DNA of 64,000 nucleotides, from the NCBI RefSeq assembly GCF_008042275.1, contig NZ_RDBK01000001.1, positions 379,026-443,025 of the forward strand. Direction: 5' to 3'. Position numbers and translations under genes: made by a program. The number at the start of each line of letters is the position of its first letter. The first letter of the stretch is position 1. The DNA is from Streptomyces sp. OR43 (lineage in GTDB: Bacteria; Actinomycetota; Actinomycetes; Streptomycetales; Streptomycetaceae). Positions 52,822-61,555 of the stretch are shown here, one piece after another. A model generated the notes under the pieces. It searched no databases. It saw only the letters and a program-made list of their open reading frames with translations, and had not been told where the DNA came from.

Positions 52822-53328
52822 ATGACGGCATCACCCGAGACGACCACCCACCGGACGGCATCCCCCGACCTCCTGCGCTCCGTGTTCCGGCAGCACGCCG
52901 CCGGCGTCGCCGTGATCACCGCGGCCGGTGAACGGCCGGTCGGCTTCACCGCCACCTCGCTCAACTCCGTCGCCGCGGAACCGCCGCTCATCTCCTTCGG
53001 CGTCGGCATCTCGTCCTCCAGCTGGCCGGTCGTCGCGGAAGCCGACCACATCGGCGTGCACATACTCGGCGAGCATCAGCGGGAGCTGGCCGCCACCTTC
53101 GCACGCAGCGGCGCCGACCGGTTCGGCCCGTCCACCGATTGGCGCAGCGGACCCGAAGGCGTCCCGGTGCTGGACGGCGTGGTTGCCTGGCTCGTCTGCC
53201 GGGTCGTGGCGCGGATCCCGGCGGGGGACCACAGGATCGTGATCGCCGAGGCGGTCGTCGGGGATCCGGCGGGGGGCGGCAGGCCGCTCGTCTATCACCA
53301 GGGCCGGTTCACGGCTCTGCGAGACTGA
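52822..53328 (+). CDS. Flavin reductase (FMN-binding, HpaC/SsuE-type)
   Basis: A 168-residue flavin reductase-like split-barrel protein that supplies reduced FMN to a partner monooxygenase. Visible motifs are LRSVFRQHAAGVAVITA, VGFTATSLNSVAAEPPLISF (flavin-binding) and HRIVIAEAVVGD. AAGGA is seven bases before ATG 52822. No monooxygenase gene is adjacent. The upstream leader peptide suggests a role in sulfur acquisition, such as sulfonate desulfurisation. Confidence 0.87.
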   Translation: MTASPETTTHRTASPDLLRSVFRQHAAGVAVITAAGERPVGFTATSLNSVAAEPPLISFGVGISSSSWPVVAEADHIGVHILGEHQRELAATFARSGADRFGPSTDWRSGPEGVPVLDGVVAWLVCRVVARIPAGDHRIVIAEAVVGDPAGGGRPLVYHQGRFTALRD

Positions 53329-53376
53329 GATCATCCGGTGGCGCCGGACAGCCGGGCGTAGGCCAGATCACAGTGC

Positions 53377-53427
53377 CAAGCGCTTGCTTAATGGGCGCCC
53401 AATGGGTGTACTGACGAGTAATATTAC
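53377..53427. promoter_or_regulatory. Three perfect palindromes upstream of etfB
   Basis: CAAGCGCTTG (53377-53386, extended by CTTA), TGGGCGCCCA (53392-53401) and GTAATATTAC (53418-53427), each a perfect 10-bp palindrome, stacked within 51 bp. The first resembles TetR-type operators of acyl-CoA metabolism genes, by recollection. A 7-bp hairpin at 53438-53454 follows, and TATGCT at 53475-53480 is a possible -10. Confidence 0.5.
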
Positions 53428-53528
53428 GGTCGGAGCGCCGGTCGCCCCGACCGGAAATCGCCCCATCAGGCGCCTATGCTGCGTGCAACAAGGCAGCCCG
53501 GAAATGACGATGCAGTAGGAGAGCCGGC

Positions 53529-54524
53529 GTGAGCTTGAGGATCGTTGTCTGTGTGAAGTACGTGCCCGACGCGACCGGTGACCGGCATTTCGCCGATGAC
53601 CTGACGCTGGATCGTGAGGATGTCGACGGTCTGCTGTCGGAGCTGGATGAGTACGCGGTCGAGCAGGCGTTGCAGATCGCGGACGCGGCGGACGATGCGG
53701 AGGTCACCGTGCTGACGGTGGGTCCGGAGGATGCCAAGGACGCGTTGCGCAAGGCGTTGTCGATGGGTGCGGACAAGGCTGTTCACGTCGAGGACGACGA
53801 TCTGCACGGCACGGACCTGGATCGTGAGGATGTCGACGGTCTGCTGTCGGAGCTGGATGAGTACGCGGTCGAGCAGGCGTTGCAGATCGCGGACGCGGCG
53901 GACGATGCGGAGGTCACCGTGCTGACGGTGGGTCCGGAGGATGCCAAGGACGCGTTGCGCAAGGCGTTGTCGATGGGTGCGGACAAGGCTGTTCACGTCG
54001 AGGACGACGATCTGCACGGCACGGACGCGATGGGGACGTCGTTGGTGCTGGCGAAGGCGCTGGAGAAGACGGGTTACGACCTGGTGATCTCGGGCATGGC
54101 GTCGACGGACGGCACAATGGGTGTGGTTCCGGCGCTGGTGGCCGAGCGGCTGGGTGTGCCGCAGGTGACGCTGCTGTCCGAGGTGTCGGTCGAGGGCGGT
54201 GTCGTGCGGGGCCGCCGGGACGGTGACACGGCGTCCGAGCAGCTGGAGGCATCGCTGCCGGCGGTCGTGTCGGTGACCGACCAGTCGGGCGAGGCCCGTT
54301 ACCCGTCGTTCAAGGGGATCATGGCGGCGAAGAAGAAGCCGGTCGAGTCGCTGGACCTGGACGACCTGGGGATCGACGCGGACGAGGTCGGTCTGGCCGG
54401 TGCCTGGACCGCGGTGGATTCCGCGGCCGCGCGTCCGGCCCGTACCGCGGGCACGATCGTCAAGGACGAGGGCGAGGGCGGCAAGGCTCTGGCCGAGTTC
54501 CTGGCCGGCCAGAAGTTCATCTGA
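53529..54524 (+). CDS. etfB: Electron transfer flavoprotein beta subunit with internal 70-residue tandem duplication
   Basis: 331 residues, against about 261 for normal EtfB. The N-terminus RIVVCVKYVPDATGD is intact. Residues 27-96 and 97-166 are identical to each other (start LDREDVDGLL, end VEDDDLHGTD); their 210-bp DNA copies are also identical and in frame. The rest (DAMGTSLVLAKALEKTGYDL onward to LAEFLAGQKFI) is normal. EtfB with EtfA carries electrons from acyl-CoA dehydrogenases to the respiratory chain. The repeated piece is part of the nucleotide-binding alpha/beta fold, so an extra copy could impair folding. GTG 53529 has AGGAGAG before it. Confidence 0.93.
   Translation: MSLRIVVCVKYVPDATGDRHFADDLTLDREDVDGLLSELDEYAVEQALQIADAADDAEVTVLTVGPEDAKDALRKALSMGADKAVHVEDDDLHGTDLDREDVDGLLSELDEYAVEQALQIADAADDAEVTVLTVGPEDAKDALRKALSMGADKAVHVEDDDLHGTDAMGTSLVLAKALEKTGYDLVISGMASTDGTMGVVPALVAERLGVPQVTLLSEVSVEGGVVRGRRDGDTASEQLEASLPAVVSVTDQSGEARYPSFKGIMAAKKKPVESLDLDDLGIDADEVGLAGAWTAVDSAAARPARTAGTIVKDEGEGGKALAEFLAGQKFI
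53607..54026. repeat. Exact 210-bp tandem duplication inside etfB
   Basis: Copy 1 is 53607-53816 and copy 2 is 53817-54026, with no base difference that I can find by direct comparison. The unit is 70 codons and keeps the frame. Confidence 0.95.
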
Positions 54525-54584
54525 GCCCCGGCAGTCGCCCCACCGCCCCCGCACTCCCTCGTACACGCAGGAGATTGAAGTCCC

Positions 54585-55547
54585 ATGGCTGAAGTTCTCG
54601 TCTATGTCGACCACGTGGACGGTGCCGTCCGCAAGCCCACGCTGGAGCTGCTGACGCTCGCCCGCCGCATCGGCGAGCCCGTCGCCGTCGCCCTGGGCAA
54701 CGGCGCCGCTGACACCGCTGCCACGCTCGCCCAGCACGGTGCGGTGAAGGTGCTGACCGCCGAGGCCCCGGAGTTCGCCGACTACCTCGTCGTTCCGAAG
54801 GTGGACGCGCTGCAGGCCGCCTGCGACGCCGTGTCGCCCGCCGCCGTGCTGCTGCCCTCCTCCGCGGAGGCCAAGGAGATCGCGGCCCGTCTCGCGGTCC
54901 GGATCGGCTCCGGCATCATCACCGACGCCGTCGACCTGGAGGCCGGCGAGCAGGGTCCGGTGGCCACGCAGTCGGCGTTCGCCGCCTCGTACACCACCAA
55001 GTCCCGCGTCTCCAAGGGCATCCCGGTCGTCACGGTCAAGCCGAACTCGGCCCCGGTCGAGCCGGCCCCGGCCGCCGGCGTCGTCGAGGCCCTCGCAGTG
55101 TCCTTCTCGGCGCAGGCCACCGGCACCAAGGTCGTCTCCCGTACCCCGCGCGAGTCGACGGGCCGCCCCGAGCTGACCGAGGCCGCGATCGTCGTCTCCG
55201 GCGGCCGCGGCGTCAACGGTGCGGAGAACTTCCACATCATCGAGGCCCTCGCCGACTCGCTGGGTGCCGCCGTCGGCGCCTCGCGCGCCGCGGTCGACGC
55301 GGGCTGGTACCCCCACACCAACCAGGTCGGCCAGACCGGCAAGTCCGTCTCCCCCCAGCTGTACATCGCCTCGGGCATCTCCGGCGCGATCCAGCACCGG
55401 GCCGGCATGCAGACCTCCAAGACCATCGTCGCGGTCAACAAGGACGCCGAGGCCCCGATCTTCGACCTCGTCGACTACGGCGTCGTCGGCGACCTCTTCA
55501 ACGTCGTCCCGCAGCTCACCGACGAGATCACCGCCCGCAAGGGCTGA
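54585..55547 (+). CDS. etfA: Electron transfer flavoprotein alpha subunit
   Basis: A 320-residue EtfA. The N-terminal domain begins [13 protein letters not shown]; the C-terminal FAD-binding domain has [14 protein letters not shown] and the strictly typical [19 protein letters not shown] and [14 protein letters not shown] segments. It forms the heterodimer with EtfB, encoded 60 bp upstream. Synonymous codons here end mainly in C, whereas those of etfB lean to G (GCG, CTG, TCG, plus some TTG and GAT). Confidence 0.95.
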   Translation: MAEVLVYVDHVDGAVRKPTLELLTLARRIGEPVAVALGNGAADTAATLAQHGAVKVLTAEAPEFADYLVVPKVDALQAACDAVSPAAVLLPSSAEAKEIAARLAVRIGSGIITDAVDLEAGEQGPVATQSAFAASYTTKSRVSKGIPVVTVKPNSAPVEPAPAAGVVEALAVSFSAQATGTKVVSRTPRESTGRPELTEAAIVVSGGRGVNGAENFHIIEALADSLGAAVGASRAAVDAGWYPHTNQVGQTGKSVSPQLYIASGISGAIQHRAGMQTSKTIVAVNKDAEAPIFDLVDYGVVGDLFNVVPQLTDEITARKG

Positions 55548-55574
55548 TTCTCGACGGGCACACACGGACCACGG

Positions 55575-55613
55575 CCCGGGGCCGCACGGTGAAACCCACC
55601 GCGCGGCCCCGGG
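55575..55613. terminator. Strong hairpin terminator of the etf operon
   Basis: Arms CCCGGGGCCGC / GCGGCCCCGGG plus an inner CGGTG / CACCG pair around AAACC, followed by a T-containing stretch. Confidence 0.85.
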
Positions 55614-55629
55614 TCGTTTCCGATCACCA

Positions 55630-55691
55630 TTGACGCAGGTACGGCAGCCTTATAACTTCACTATACGGATTGTTGATTCCGGGAAGCGGAA
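55630..55691 (+). promoter_or_regulatory. Promoter and inverted repeat before the DUF6986 gene
   Basis: TTGACG (55630-55635) and TATAAC (55651-55656) form a promoter with a short 15-bp spacer. Downstream, TTCCG (55677-55681) and CGGAA (55687-55691) form an inverted repeat that could bind a repressor. The region is AT-rich. Confidence 0.5.
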
Positions 55692-55717
55692 ACAGCCAGA
55701 GCGTGGAGGGTGCGGAA

Positions 55718-57016
55718 ATGGGTCAGCAGGAGAAGGTGGCGACGAGCCTCGCCGGTGCGGTCAGCGACGGGATCAGCGCCTCCCTCACGGCGGTGGACGC
55801 CGAACTCGCCCGCCGCTACCCGGGCGATCCCGGAACGCGCCAGCCCGTCCACACGGTCTACGTACCCGGGGACACCTTCACCGCGGACACCATCCGCTCC
55901 TGGGGCGACCGGGCGCTGGAGGCGCTCGACGAGCACGCCCCCGACGCCGCCTCGTTCGCCGCGGTCCTCGGCATCCCTGAGGAGCTCGCGGGACCGGTCC
56001 ACGACCGCGTACGCGCCAAGCTGACCCGCGAGCCCGTCGAAGACCTCCGCATCGACTTCGAGGACGGCTACGGCCCCCGGTCCGACGCCGAGGAGGACGA
56101 GGCCGCGGCCCGCGCGGCCCGGCTGATCTCCGAGGCGTACGCGAAGGACACGGCGGCGCCGTACATGGGCATCCGGATGAAGTGCATGGAAGCCGGTGTA
56201 CGCGACCGGGGCATCCGCACCACGGATGTCTTCCTCACGGGCCTGATGGAGGCGGGCGGCCTTCCCGAAGGGCTGGTGCTCACCCTGCCGAAGGTGACGT
56301 ATCCCGAACAGGTCACCGCCTTCGTCCAGCTTCTCGAAGCCTTCGAGAAGGCGCACGCCCTGCCCTCCGGACGGCTCGGCTTCGAGATCCAGATCGAGAC
56401 CAGCCAGTCGATCCTCGCCGCCGACGGCACCGCCGCCGTCGCCCGCATGATCGATGCCGCGCGGGGCCGGGCGACAGGCCTGCACTACGGCACGTTCGAC
56501 TACAGCGCCTGCGTCGGGGTCAGCGCGGCCTACCAGGCGAGCGACCATCCCGCGGCCGACCACGCGAAGGCCGTGATGCAGGTGGCCGCCGCGGGCACCG
56601 GAGTGCGAGTTTCCGACGGCTCCACCAACGTCCTGCCCGTGGGCCCCACCCCTCAGGTCCACGAGGCCTGGCGGCTCCACTACGGCCTCACCCGGCGCGC
56701 CCTGGCCCGCGCCTACTACCAGGGCTGGGACATGCACCCGGGGCACCTCCCGACCCGTTACGCGGCCGTCTACACCTTCTACCGCGAGGGCCTGGAGCAG
56801 GCCGCGGCCCGGCTCGCGGCCTACGTCGCGAAGGCGGGCGGCGACGTGATGGACGAACCCGCCACCGCCAAGGCGCTCAGCGGGTACCTGTTGCGGGGCA
56901 TCGACTGCGGCGCCCTGGACACCGGGGAGGTGGCCCGGCTGACCGGGCTGACCCGTGCGGACCTGGACGCCTTCGCCTCCCCGCGGCGTGGCGGACTGAC
57001 GGTGACCACGCCGTAG
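55718..57016 (+). CDS. DUF6986 family, HpcH/HpaI aldolase / citrate-lyase-like protein
   Basis: A 432-residue protein with the TIM barrel of the HpcH/HpaI and CitE superfamily. The metal and substrate regions are suggested by RIDFEDGYGPRS (about 111-122), the Arg of PYMGIRMKCMEAGVRDR and LGFEIQIETSQSI. The C-terminal AYYQGWDMHPGHLPTRYAAVY is a conserved block of this family. It may cleave or condense a short keto-acid/acyl-CoA compound; no experimental role is known to me. GGAGG stands before ATG 55718. It ends 23 bp from the convergent LacI gene. Confidence 0.8.
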   Translation: MGQQEKVATSLAGAVSDGISASLTAVDAELARRYPGDPGTRQPVHTVYVPGDTFTADTIRSWGDRALEALDEHAPDAASFAAVLGIPEELAGPVHDRVRAKLTREPVEDLRIDFEDGYGPRSDAEEDEAAARAARLISEAYAKDTAAPYMGIRMKCMEAGVRDRGIRTTDVFLTGLMEAGGLPEGLVLTLPKVTYPEQVTAFVQLLEAFEKAHALPSGRLGFEIQIETSQSILAADGTAAVARMIDAARGRATGLHYGTFDYSACVGVSAAYQASDHPAADHAKAVMQVAAAGTGVRVSDGSTNVLPVGPTPQVHEAWRLHYGLTRRALARAYYQGWDMHPGHLPTRYAAVYTFYREGLEQAAARLAAYVAKAGGDVMDEPATAKALSGYLLRGIDCGALDTGEVARLTGLTRADLDAFASPRRGGLTVTTP

Positions 57017-57039
57017 TCCGTGGTCCGCGCGGCAGCCTC

Positions 57040-58068
57040 TCAGGCCGGGCGCAGCTCGCCCGAACCGCGCGGGATCAGCTTTGTCGGGAGCTCGACGCGT
57101 GCCGGGCTGTGGTCGGCGCCGTCGAGTCTCCGGAAGAGGTGCTCGGCCGCGGTGCGCCCGACGGCCGCCGCGTCCTGGGAGATGACGGTGATGCCGAGCA
57201 GGTCCGCGAGCTCGATGTCGTCGAACCCGACCAGGGCGACAGGCCGTTCCCGGCCGGCCAGTACGCGTACCGCTGTCACCGTCACGCGGTTGTTGCCCGC
57301 GAAGAGCGCGGTGACGGGTTCGGGGCCGGAGAGCATGGCCTCGACGGCGAGCCGGACCCGCTCGGGCTCCGTGGAGCCGAGCGAGACCCAGGACTCCCCG
57401 ACCGTTATCCCGGCATCCGTCATGGCGGTGTGGTAGCCGCGCAGACGCTCGGTGGCCGTGTGGATTCTCGGCTGGTCACCGATGAACCCGATCCGGCGGT
57501 GGCCGTGCGCGATCAGGTGGGCGACACCCTCACGGGCGCCCCCGAAACTGTCCGAGAGCACCATGTCGGCCTCGATCCGGCCCGCCGGACGGTCCACGAA
57601 GACCGTCGCTATGCCCGCCCTGATCTCCGGCTCCAGATAGCGGTGGTCGTCCCCGGCCGGAATCACGATGAGTCCGTCGACCCGTCGCGCGCACAGCGCG
57701 AGCACGAGCTCCTCCTCACGCTCCGGGTCCTCGGCGCTCGAGCCGTTGATGAGCAGGGCGCCGTGCGCCCGGGCCACCTCTTCCACGGCGCGGCTCAGCG
57801 GGCCGTAGAACGGGTCCGCCAGGTCCTCCAGGACCAGGCCGATCGACGCGGTGCGGCCCTTGCGCAGCACCCGCGCGCTGTCATTGCGGCGAAAGCCCAG
57901 CGAGTCGATGGCCTCCTGGACCCGGCGCTCGGTGTCGGGCGTGACCCCCGGCTCGCTGTTGACCACGCGCGAGACCGTCTTGAGGCCCACTCCGGCACGG
58001 GCCGCCACGTCCTTCATGGTCGGCCGGTTGCCGTAGCGGGGCTCGGGGTGACGGGTGGTCTCGGCCAC
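57040..58068 (-). CDS. LacI-family regulator divergent from ROK kinase
   Basis: A 342-residue LacI/GalR regulator from GTG 58068 (AGGA about ten bases upstream). The helix-turn-helix TMKDVAARAGVGLKTVSRVV lies at about 17-36, then the hinge and a sugar-binding domain ending in VALVGFDDIELADLLG. It faces the ROK kinase across a perfect GACAACGTTGTC operator (58165-58176). The same operator precedes the GH92 mannosidase 40 kb away, so its regulon may include mannoside use. Confidence 0.9.
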   Translation of the reverse strand: MAETTRHPEPRYGNRPTMKDVAARAGVGLKTVSRVVNSEPGVTPDTERRVQEAIDSLGFRRNDSARVLRKGRTASIGLVLEDLADPFYGPLSRAVEEVARAHGALLINGSSAEDPEREEELVLALCARRVDGLIVIPAGDDHRYLEPEIRAGIATVFVDRPAGRIEADMVLSDSFGGAREGVAHLIAHGHRRIGFIGDQPRIHTATERLRGYHTAMTDAGITVGESWVSLGSTEPERVRLAVEAMLSGPEPVTALFAGNNRVTVTAVRVLAGRERPVALVGFDDIELADLLGITVISQDAAAVGRTAAEHLFRRLDGADHSPARVELPTKLIPRGSGELRPA

Positions 58069-58164
58069 GATGCGCTGTCCTGTCGTCGGGTACGGGCTGT
58101 CCGGAAACGCCGCGGCGGGTGCCGCGGAGGAGGCCGGAGGCTGTGGCGTCGAGCATAGGCCCTG

Positions 58165-58176
58165 GACAACGTTGTC
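58165..58176. promoter_or_regulatory. LacI operator GACAACGTTGTC between regulator and ROK kinase
   Basis: A perfect 12-bp palindrome in the divergent gap, about 97 bp from the regulator start and 74 bp from the kinase start. Identical to the site at 18396-18407. Confidence 0.75.
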
Positions 58177-58249
58177 AGAGGAATGGAGACTGGGCAGACT
58201 CTTCACTGAAGTCGCAGGTCCCACCACCACACCCACGGAGCCCACACCG

Positions 58250-59206
58250 ATGCATACCGACCTCGTCGCCGCGCTGGACATCGGCGGCACCAAGATCGCC
58301 GGGGCGTTGGTGGACGGTGACGGCACGCTCCGCGTCCGGGTACAGCGTCCGACGCCCGCCCGCGAGGACGGCGAGACGGTGATGGCGGCGGTGGCCGAGG
58401 TGCTGGCCGAGCTGTCCGCGTCGCCCCTGTGGGGCCGGGTCACCGTCCTGGGTATCGGCAGCGCCGGCCCGGTGGACGCCGCCGCGGGCACGGTCAGTCC
58501 GGTGAACGTACCCGGGTGGCGGGACTTCCCGCTGGTGGAGCGAGTGGGGGCGGCGACCGGTGGTCTCCCCGTCGAACTGGTCTGCGACGGCGTCGCGATC
58601 GCCGCGGCCGAGCACTGGCTGGGCGCGGCCCGTGGCCACGACAACGCGCTGTGCATGGTCGTGTCGACCGGCGTCGGCGGCGGACTCGTCCTCGGCGGCG
58701 CCCTCCACCCCGGCCCGAGCGGCAACGCGGGCCACATCGGGCACATCAGCGTCGACCTCGACGGCGACCCGTGCCCGTGCGGGTCGCGCGGCTGTGTCGA
58801 GCGCATCGCGAGCGGCCCCAACATCGCCCGCCGCGCACGGGAGGGCGGCTGGCGGCCCGGCCCCGACGGTGACGCGACCGCGGCAGCGGTCGCGGCTGCG
58901 GCCAGGGCGGGGGACCCGGTCGCGGTGGCCTCGTTCGAGCGGGCCGCACAGGCGCTGGCCGCGGGCATCGCCGCGACGGCCACCCTGGTCGAGATCGACA
59001 TCGCGGTGATCGGCGGCGGCGTGGCCGGTGCCGGCGAGGTGCTGTTCGCCCCGCTGCGCAGCGCCCTGCGACGGTACGCGACGCTGTCGTTCGTCCAGAA
59101 GCTGACCGTGGTGCCGGCCGTCATGGGGAACGACGCGGGGCTGGTGGGTGCGGCGGCAGCGGCCATCGCCGCGCGCGTGGCTGCGGGCGGAGCGGTATCC
59201 GTATAG
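58250..59206 (+). CDS. ROK-family sugar kinase
   Basis: A 318-residue ROK kinase without the DNA-binding domain found in ROK repressors. ATP loop ALDIGGTKIAGAL (8-20), catalytic Asp113 in VCDGVAIAAAEHW, STGVGGGLVLGG phosphate region, and the zinc-binding block GHIGH (161-165) with Cys175, Cys177 and Cys182 in DPCPCGSRGCVER. ROK kinases phosphorylate glucose, mannose, fructose or N-acetylmannosamine; the operator shared with a mannosidase hints at mannose. CGGAG precedes ATG 58250. Confidence 0.88.
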   Translation: MHTDLVAALDIGGTKIAGALVDGDGTLRVRVQRPTPAREDGETVMAAVAEVLAELSASPLWGRVTVLGIGSAGPVDAAAGTVSPVNVPGWRDFPLVERVGAATGGLPVELVCDGVAIAAAEHWLGAARGHDNALCMVVSTGVGGGLVLGGALHPGPSGNAGHIGHISVDLDGDPCPCGSRGCVERIASGPNIARRAREGGWRPGPDGDATAAAVAAAARAGDPVAVASFERAAQALAAGIAATATLVEIDIAVIGGGVAGAGEVLFAPLRSALRRYATLSFVQKLTVVPAVMGNDAGLVGAAAAAIAARVAAGGAVSV

Positions 59207-59449
59207 GGCCTGTCGACACACTGCCGTCCGCCGCGCGAGCCATGTACGCACGCACGCACGCTCGCCGCTCCGGTCCCGGGCCCCGGTGCGTCCCGTAGGC
59301 CCCGCGCCCCGGTACGTGCCGTACAGGCCCCGGGCCCCGATACGTCCAGTACAGGGGCCTGGGGCCGGCACGCCGCGCGCGCCTGACGCCGCGTGGCCGC
59401 CCTTCCGGCGACGGCGGGAGGGTGACGACAGACCGCCCGAGTGCGGCCT
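59207..59449. repeat. Gap with degenerate GC-rich repeats
   Basis: No gene. Three related 26-28-bp units begin at 59281, 59307 and 59335 (CCCCGGTGCGTCCCGTAGG and variants). They lie between convergent genes and have no recognised function. Confidence 0.5.
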
Positions 59450-59480
59450 CCGGGTGGCGGCGCGGGACGCCGCCACCCGG
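59450..59480. terminator. Perfect 13-bp hairpin terminator
   Basis: CCGGGTGGCGGCG (59450-59462) pairs with 59468-59480 around CGGGA, 33 bp past the GH27 stop and usable by both convergent genes. Confidence 0.85.
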
Positions 59481-59512
59481 TCCCTCGGATTTCCTCAGCT
59501 CCCCGGACGGTC

Positions 59513-61555
59513 TCAGCAGGTGATGCGGAGGTCCGCCCAGTCCCCGTGGTCGGAGTCGACGCCGTCGCCCCCGTCGGTGACCACGAGCCGGACGACCTGG
59601 GCACCGCTCACGTCCGCCGAGACGGGCTGCGCCGGCATGGCGTTGGTCAGGACCCCGGTCGATGCCGCCTTCGTGCCGTCCGCCCAGATCTCGAAGGCCA
59701 CGCTTCCCTTGGCGCCCTTCTCGTCGTCGACCCCGACGCGTGCCGTCACCGTGGCGCAGGCGCCGCCGGCGTAGTACTCGACGGCACTGGCCGCGTGCAC
59801 CCCCAGCCCCTTGGCGTACACCTCGCCGCCGATGGTCAGCGGATGCCCGTCACCCGCCGCGCTCTCGCCGTTGCTGGTGTCCTTCTCCACCGGTCCGTAG
59901 CCGTTGGACGCGGTGAGCTGCGGCAGATCGCTCAGGTAGCCGCCGCCGGCCGGTGGCGCCATCACCACATGGGCCTGGAACGGTACGGCGGACCGTACCC
60001 GCTGCCCGGTGGGCGAGCGGTACTGCGCGGTGAGCGTCAGATCGTAGGTTCCGGTGGCCGTGCCCGGTGGAGCGGTCACCCGCCAGCGGGTGGTCAGCGC
60101 CCTTCCCGTCGGCAGGGCCGGCGCGGTGGTCGCGGAGTCGGCCGCGATCCGCCAGCCGGACGGCCCGGTGAGCGCCGCCGACGCCTGCACGGCGGGAGTC
60201 CGGCCCAGATCGGTGACCGTCGTCGTCAGCTGGGCCGTGCGACCCGCCTCCACCAGCGGGCTTCCGTCCAGCGCCAGTTCCACCGCGGGCGGATACGCCG
60301 TCCAGTGGCGGTCGGCGGTCACGCGCAGCATCACCGTGCCATGGGCCGGGACCGTCGCGGAGATGCCGCCCGCGGTGTTGCGCGTGGTGTGCGCCCACAG
60401 ATCGCGCACGGTGTACGCGTCGGCCCGCGGAAGCCCCGCCGCCGCGGCCGTCGTCGAGATCCGCTGCGCGCTCCCGGTCTCGTTGAACAGCGCCACCGCC
60501 CGGCTGCCGTCCTGCATCTCCTTGGCGACGACCCAGCGGCCGCCTTCGGAGGAGAGCACGACGCCCTGCTTGCCCAGCGGGTCCTGATCGACGGCGATGA
60601 CCTCCTGGTTGGAGAGGATCCGGTACGTCTCGGGCGTCGCCGTGCGCAGGTCGGAACCGATGAGCAGCGGCGCGGCCATCACCGACCACATCGAGAAGTG
60701 GGTGCGGTACTCCGTGTCCGTCATCCCGCCGTTGCCGACCTCCAGCATGTCGGGGTCGTTCCAGCGGCCGGGCCCTGCGGCGGAGGCGAGCGGCAGGTTC
60801 TGCTTCATGATCGACAGCATGCTGCTCCAGCTGTCGTTGATGTCGCCCGTGGTGCGCCAGAGGTTGCCGAGTTCGGCGGCCCATTCCCAGGGCTTGTTCT
60901 GACCCCATTCGCAGATGCTGTAGACGATCGGGCGACCGGTGGCGGCCAGCGCGTCACGCATCGTCGTATAGCGCTCTTTCGCGTCCACACCCTGGTTGTT
61001 GCAGTTGTCGTACTTGAGGTAGTCGACACCCCAGTCCGCGAACTGCTGCGCGTCGCTGTACTCGTGCCCCAGCGCGCCGGGAAGGCCGACGCTGTCGCAG
61101 GTCTTGGTGCCCGCGCTGGTGTAGATGCCGAGCTTGAGACCCTTCGAGTGGACGTAGTCCGCAACGGCCGCGATGCCGTTCGGGAATCGGACAGGATCCG
61201 CTTCCAGCTTGCCGTCCGCATTGCGCTGCGGCTTCGCCCAGCAGTCGTCCAGGTTGACGAACTCGTAGCCCGCCTCCCTGAGTCCCTTCTCGACGAAGAT
61301 GTCGGCGATGCCTTTGACCATCTCCTCATTGAACTCGGCCCGGCAATGGGTCGAGTTCCAATTGTTGAACCCCATGGGCGGAGTGAGCGCGAGGCCGTTG
61401 CCGGCCCGCGCGTCGGCCGTCTGCGCCCGGGCGGGCTCAGGGGACTGTGCGGCGGCGGGAACGGCGACTCCCGCCGCGCACAGGAGGCCCGCGGTCAGCG
61501 CTCCGATGACTCTGTGGCGGCTTGTGCGGGTTGTACGGCTTGGAAGATGACGCAT
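59513..61555 (-). CDS. Secreted GH27 alpha-galactosidase with NPCBM-like C-terminal domain
   Basis: A 680-residue exported enzyme. A signal peptide ends near AVPAAAQ (about 37). The GH27 barrel (about 55-330) starts LALTPPMGFNNWNS and holds nucleophile Asp183 in YLKYDNC, and acid/base Asp267 in GRWNDPDMLEVGNGG. A beta-sandwich follows, then an NEW3-type domain (about 420-520) and an NPCBM-like carbohydrate-binding domain (about 540-680, GVHAASAVEYYAGGACATV and VRLVVTDGGDGVDSDHGDWAD). It should release galactose from galactomannan or galacto-oligosaccharides; some GH27 members act on beta-L-arabinopyranosides. GGAGGAA precedes ATG 61555. It is divergent from a sugar importer. Confidence 0.92.
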   Translation of the reverse strand: MRHLPSRTTRTSRHRVIGALTAGLLCAAGVAVPAAAQSPEPARAQTADARAGNGLALTPPMGFNNWNSTHCRAEFNEEMVKGIADIFVEKGLREAGYEFVNLDDCWAKPQRNADGKLEADPVRFPNGIAAVADYVHSKGLKLGIYTSAGTKTCDSVGLPGALGHEYSDAQQFADWGVDYLKYDNCNNQGVDAKERYTTMRDALAATGRPIVYSICEWGQNKPWEWAAELGNLWRTTGDINDSWSSMLSIMKQNLPLASAAGPGRWNDPDMLEVGNGGMTDTEYRTHFSMWSVMAAPLLIGSDLRTATPETYRILSNQEVIAVDQDPLGKQGVVLSSEGGRWVVAKEMQDGSRAVALFNETGSAQRISTTAAAAGLPRADAYTVRDLWAHTTRNTAGGISATVPAHGTVMLRVTADRHWTAYPPAVELALDGSPLVEAGRTAQLTTTVTDLGRTPAVQASAALTGPSGWRIAADSATTAPALPTGRALTTRWRVTAPPGTATGTYDLTLTAQYRSPTGQRVRSAVPFQAHVVMAPPAGGGYLSDLPQLTASNGYGPVEKDTSNGESAAGDGHPLTIGGEVYAKGLGVHAASAVEYYAGGACATVTARVGVDDEKGAKGSVAFEIWADGTKAASTGVLTNAMPAQPVSADVSGAQVVRLVVTDGGDGVDSDHGDWADLRITC

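Noticed and set aside
59281..59350. GC-rich units considered as a functional repeat family
   Set aside because: Units are short and imperfect with uneven spacing between convergent genes; listed only as degenerate repeats.
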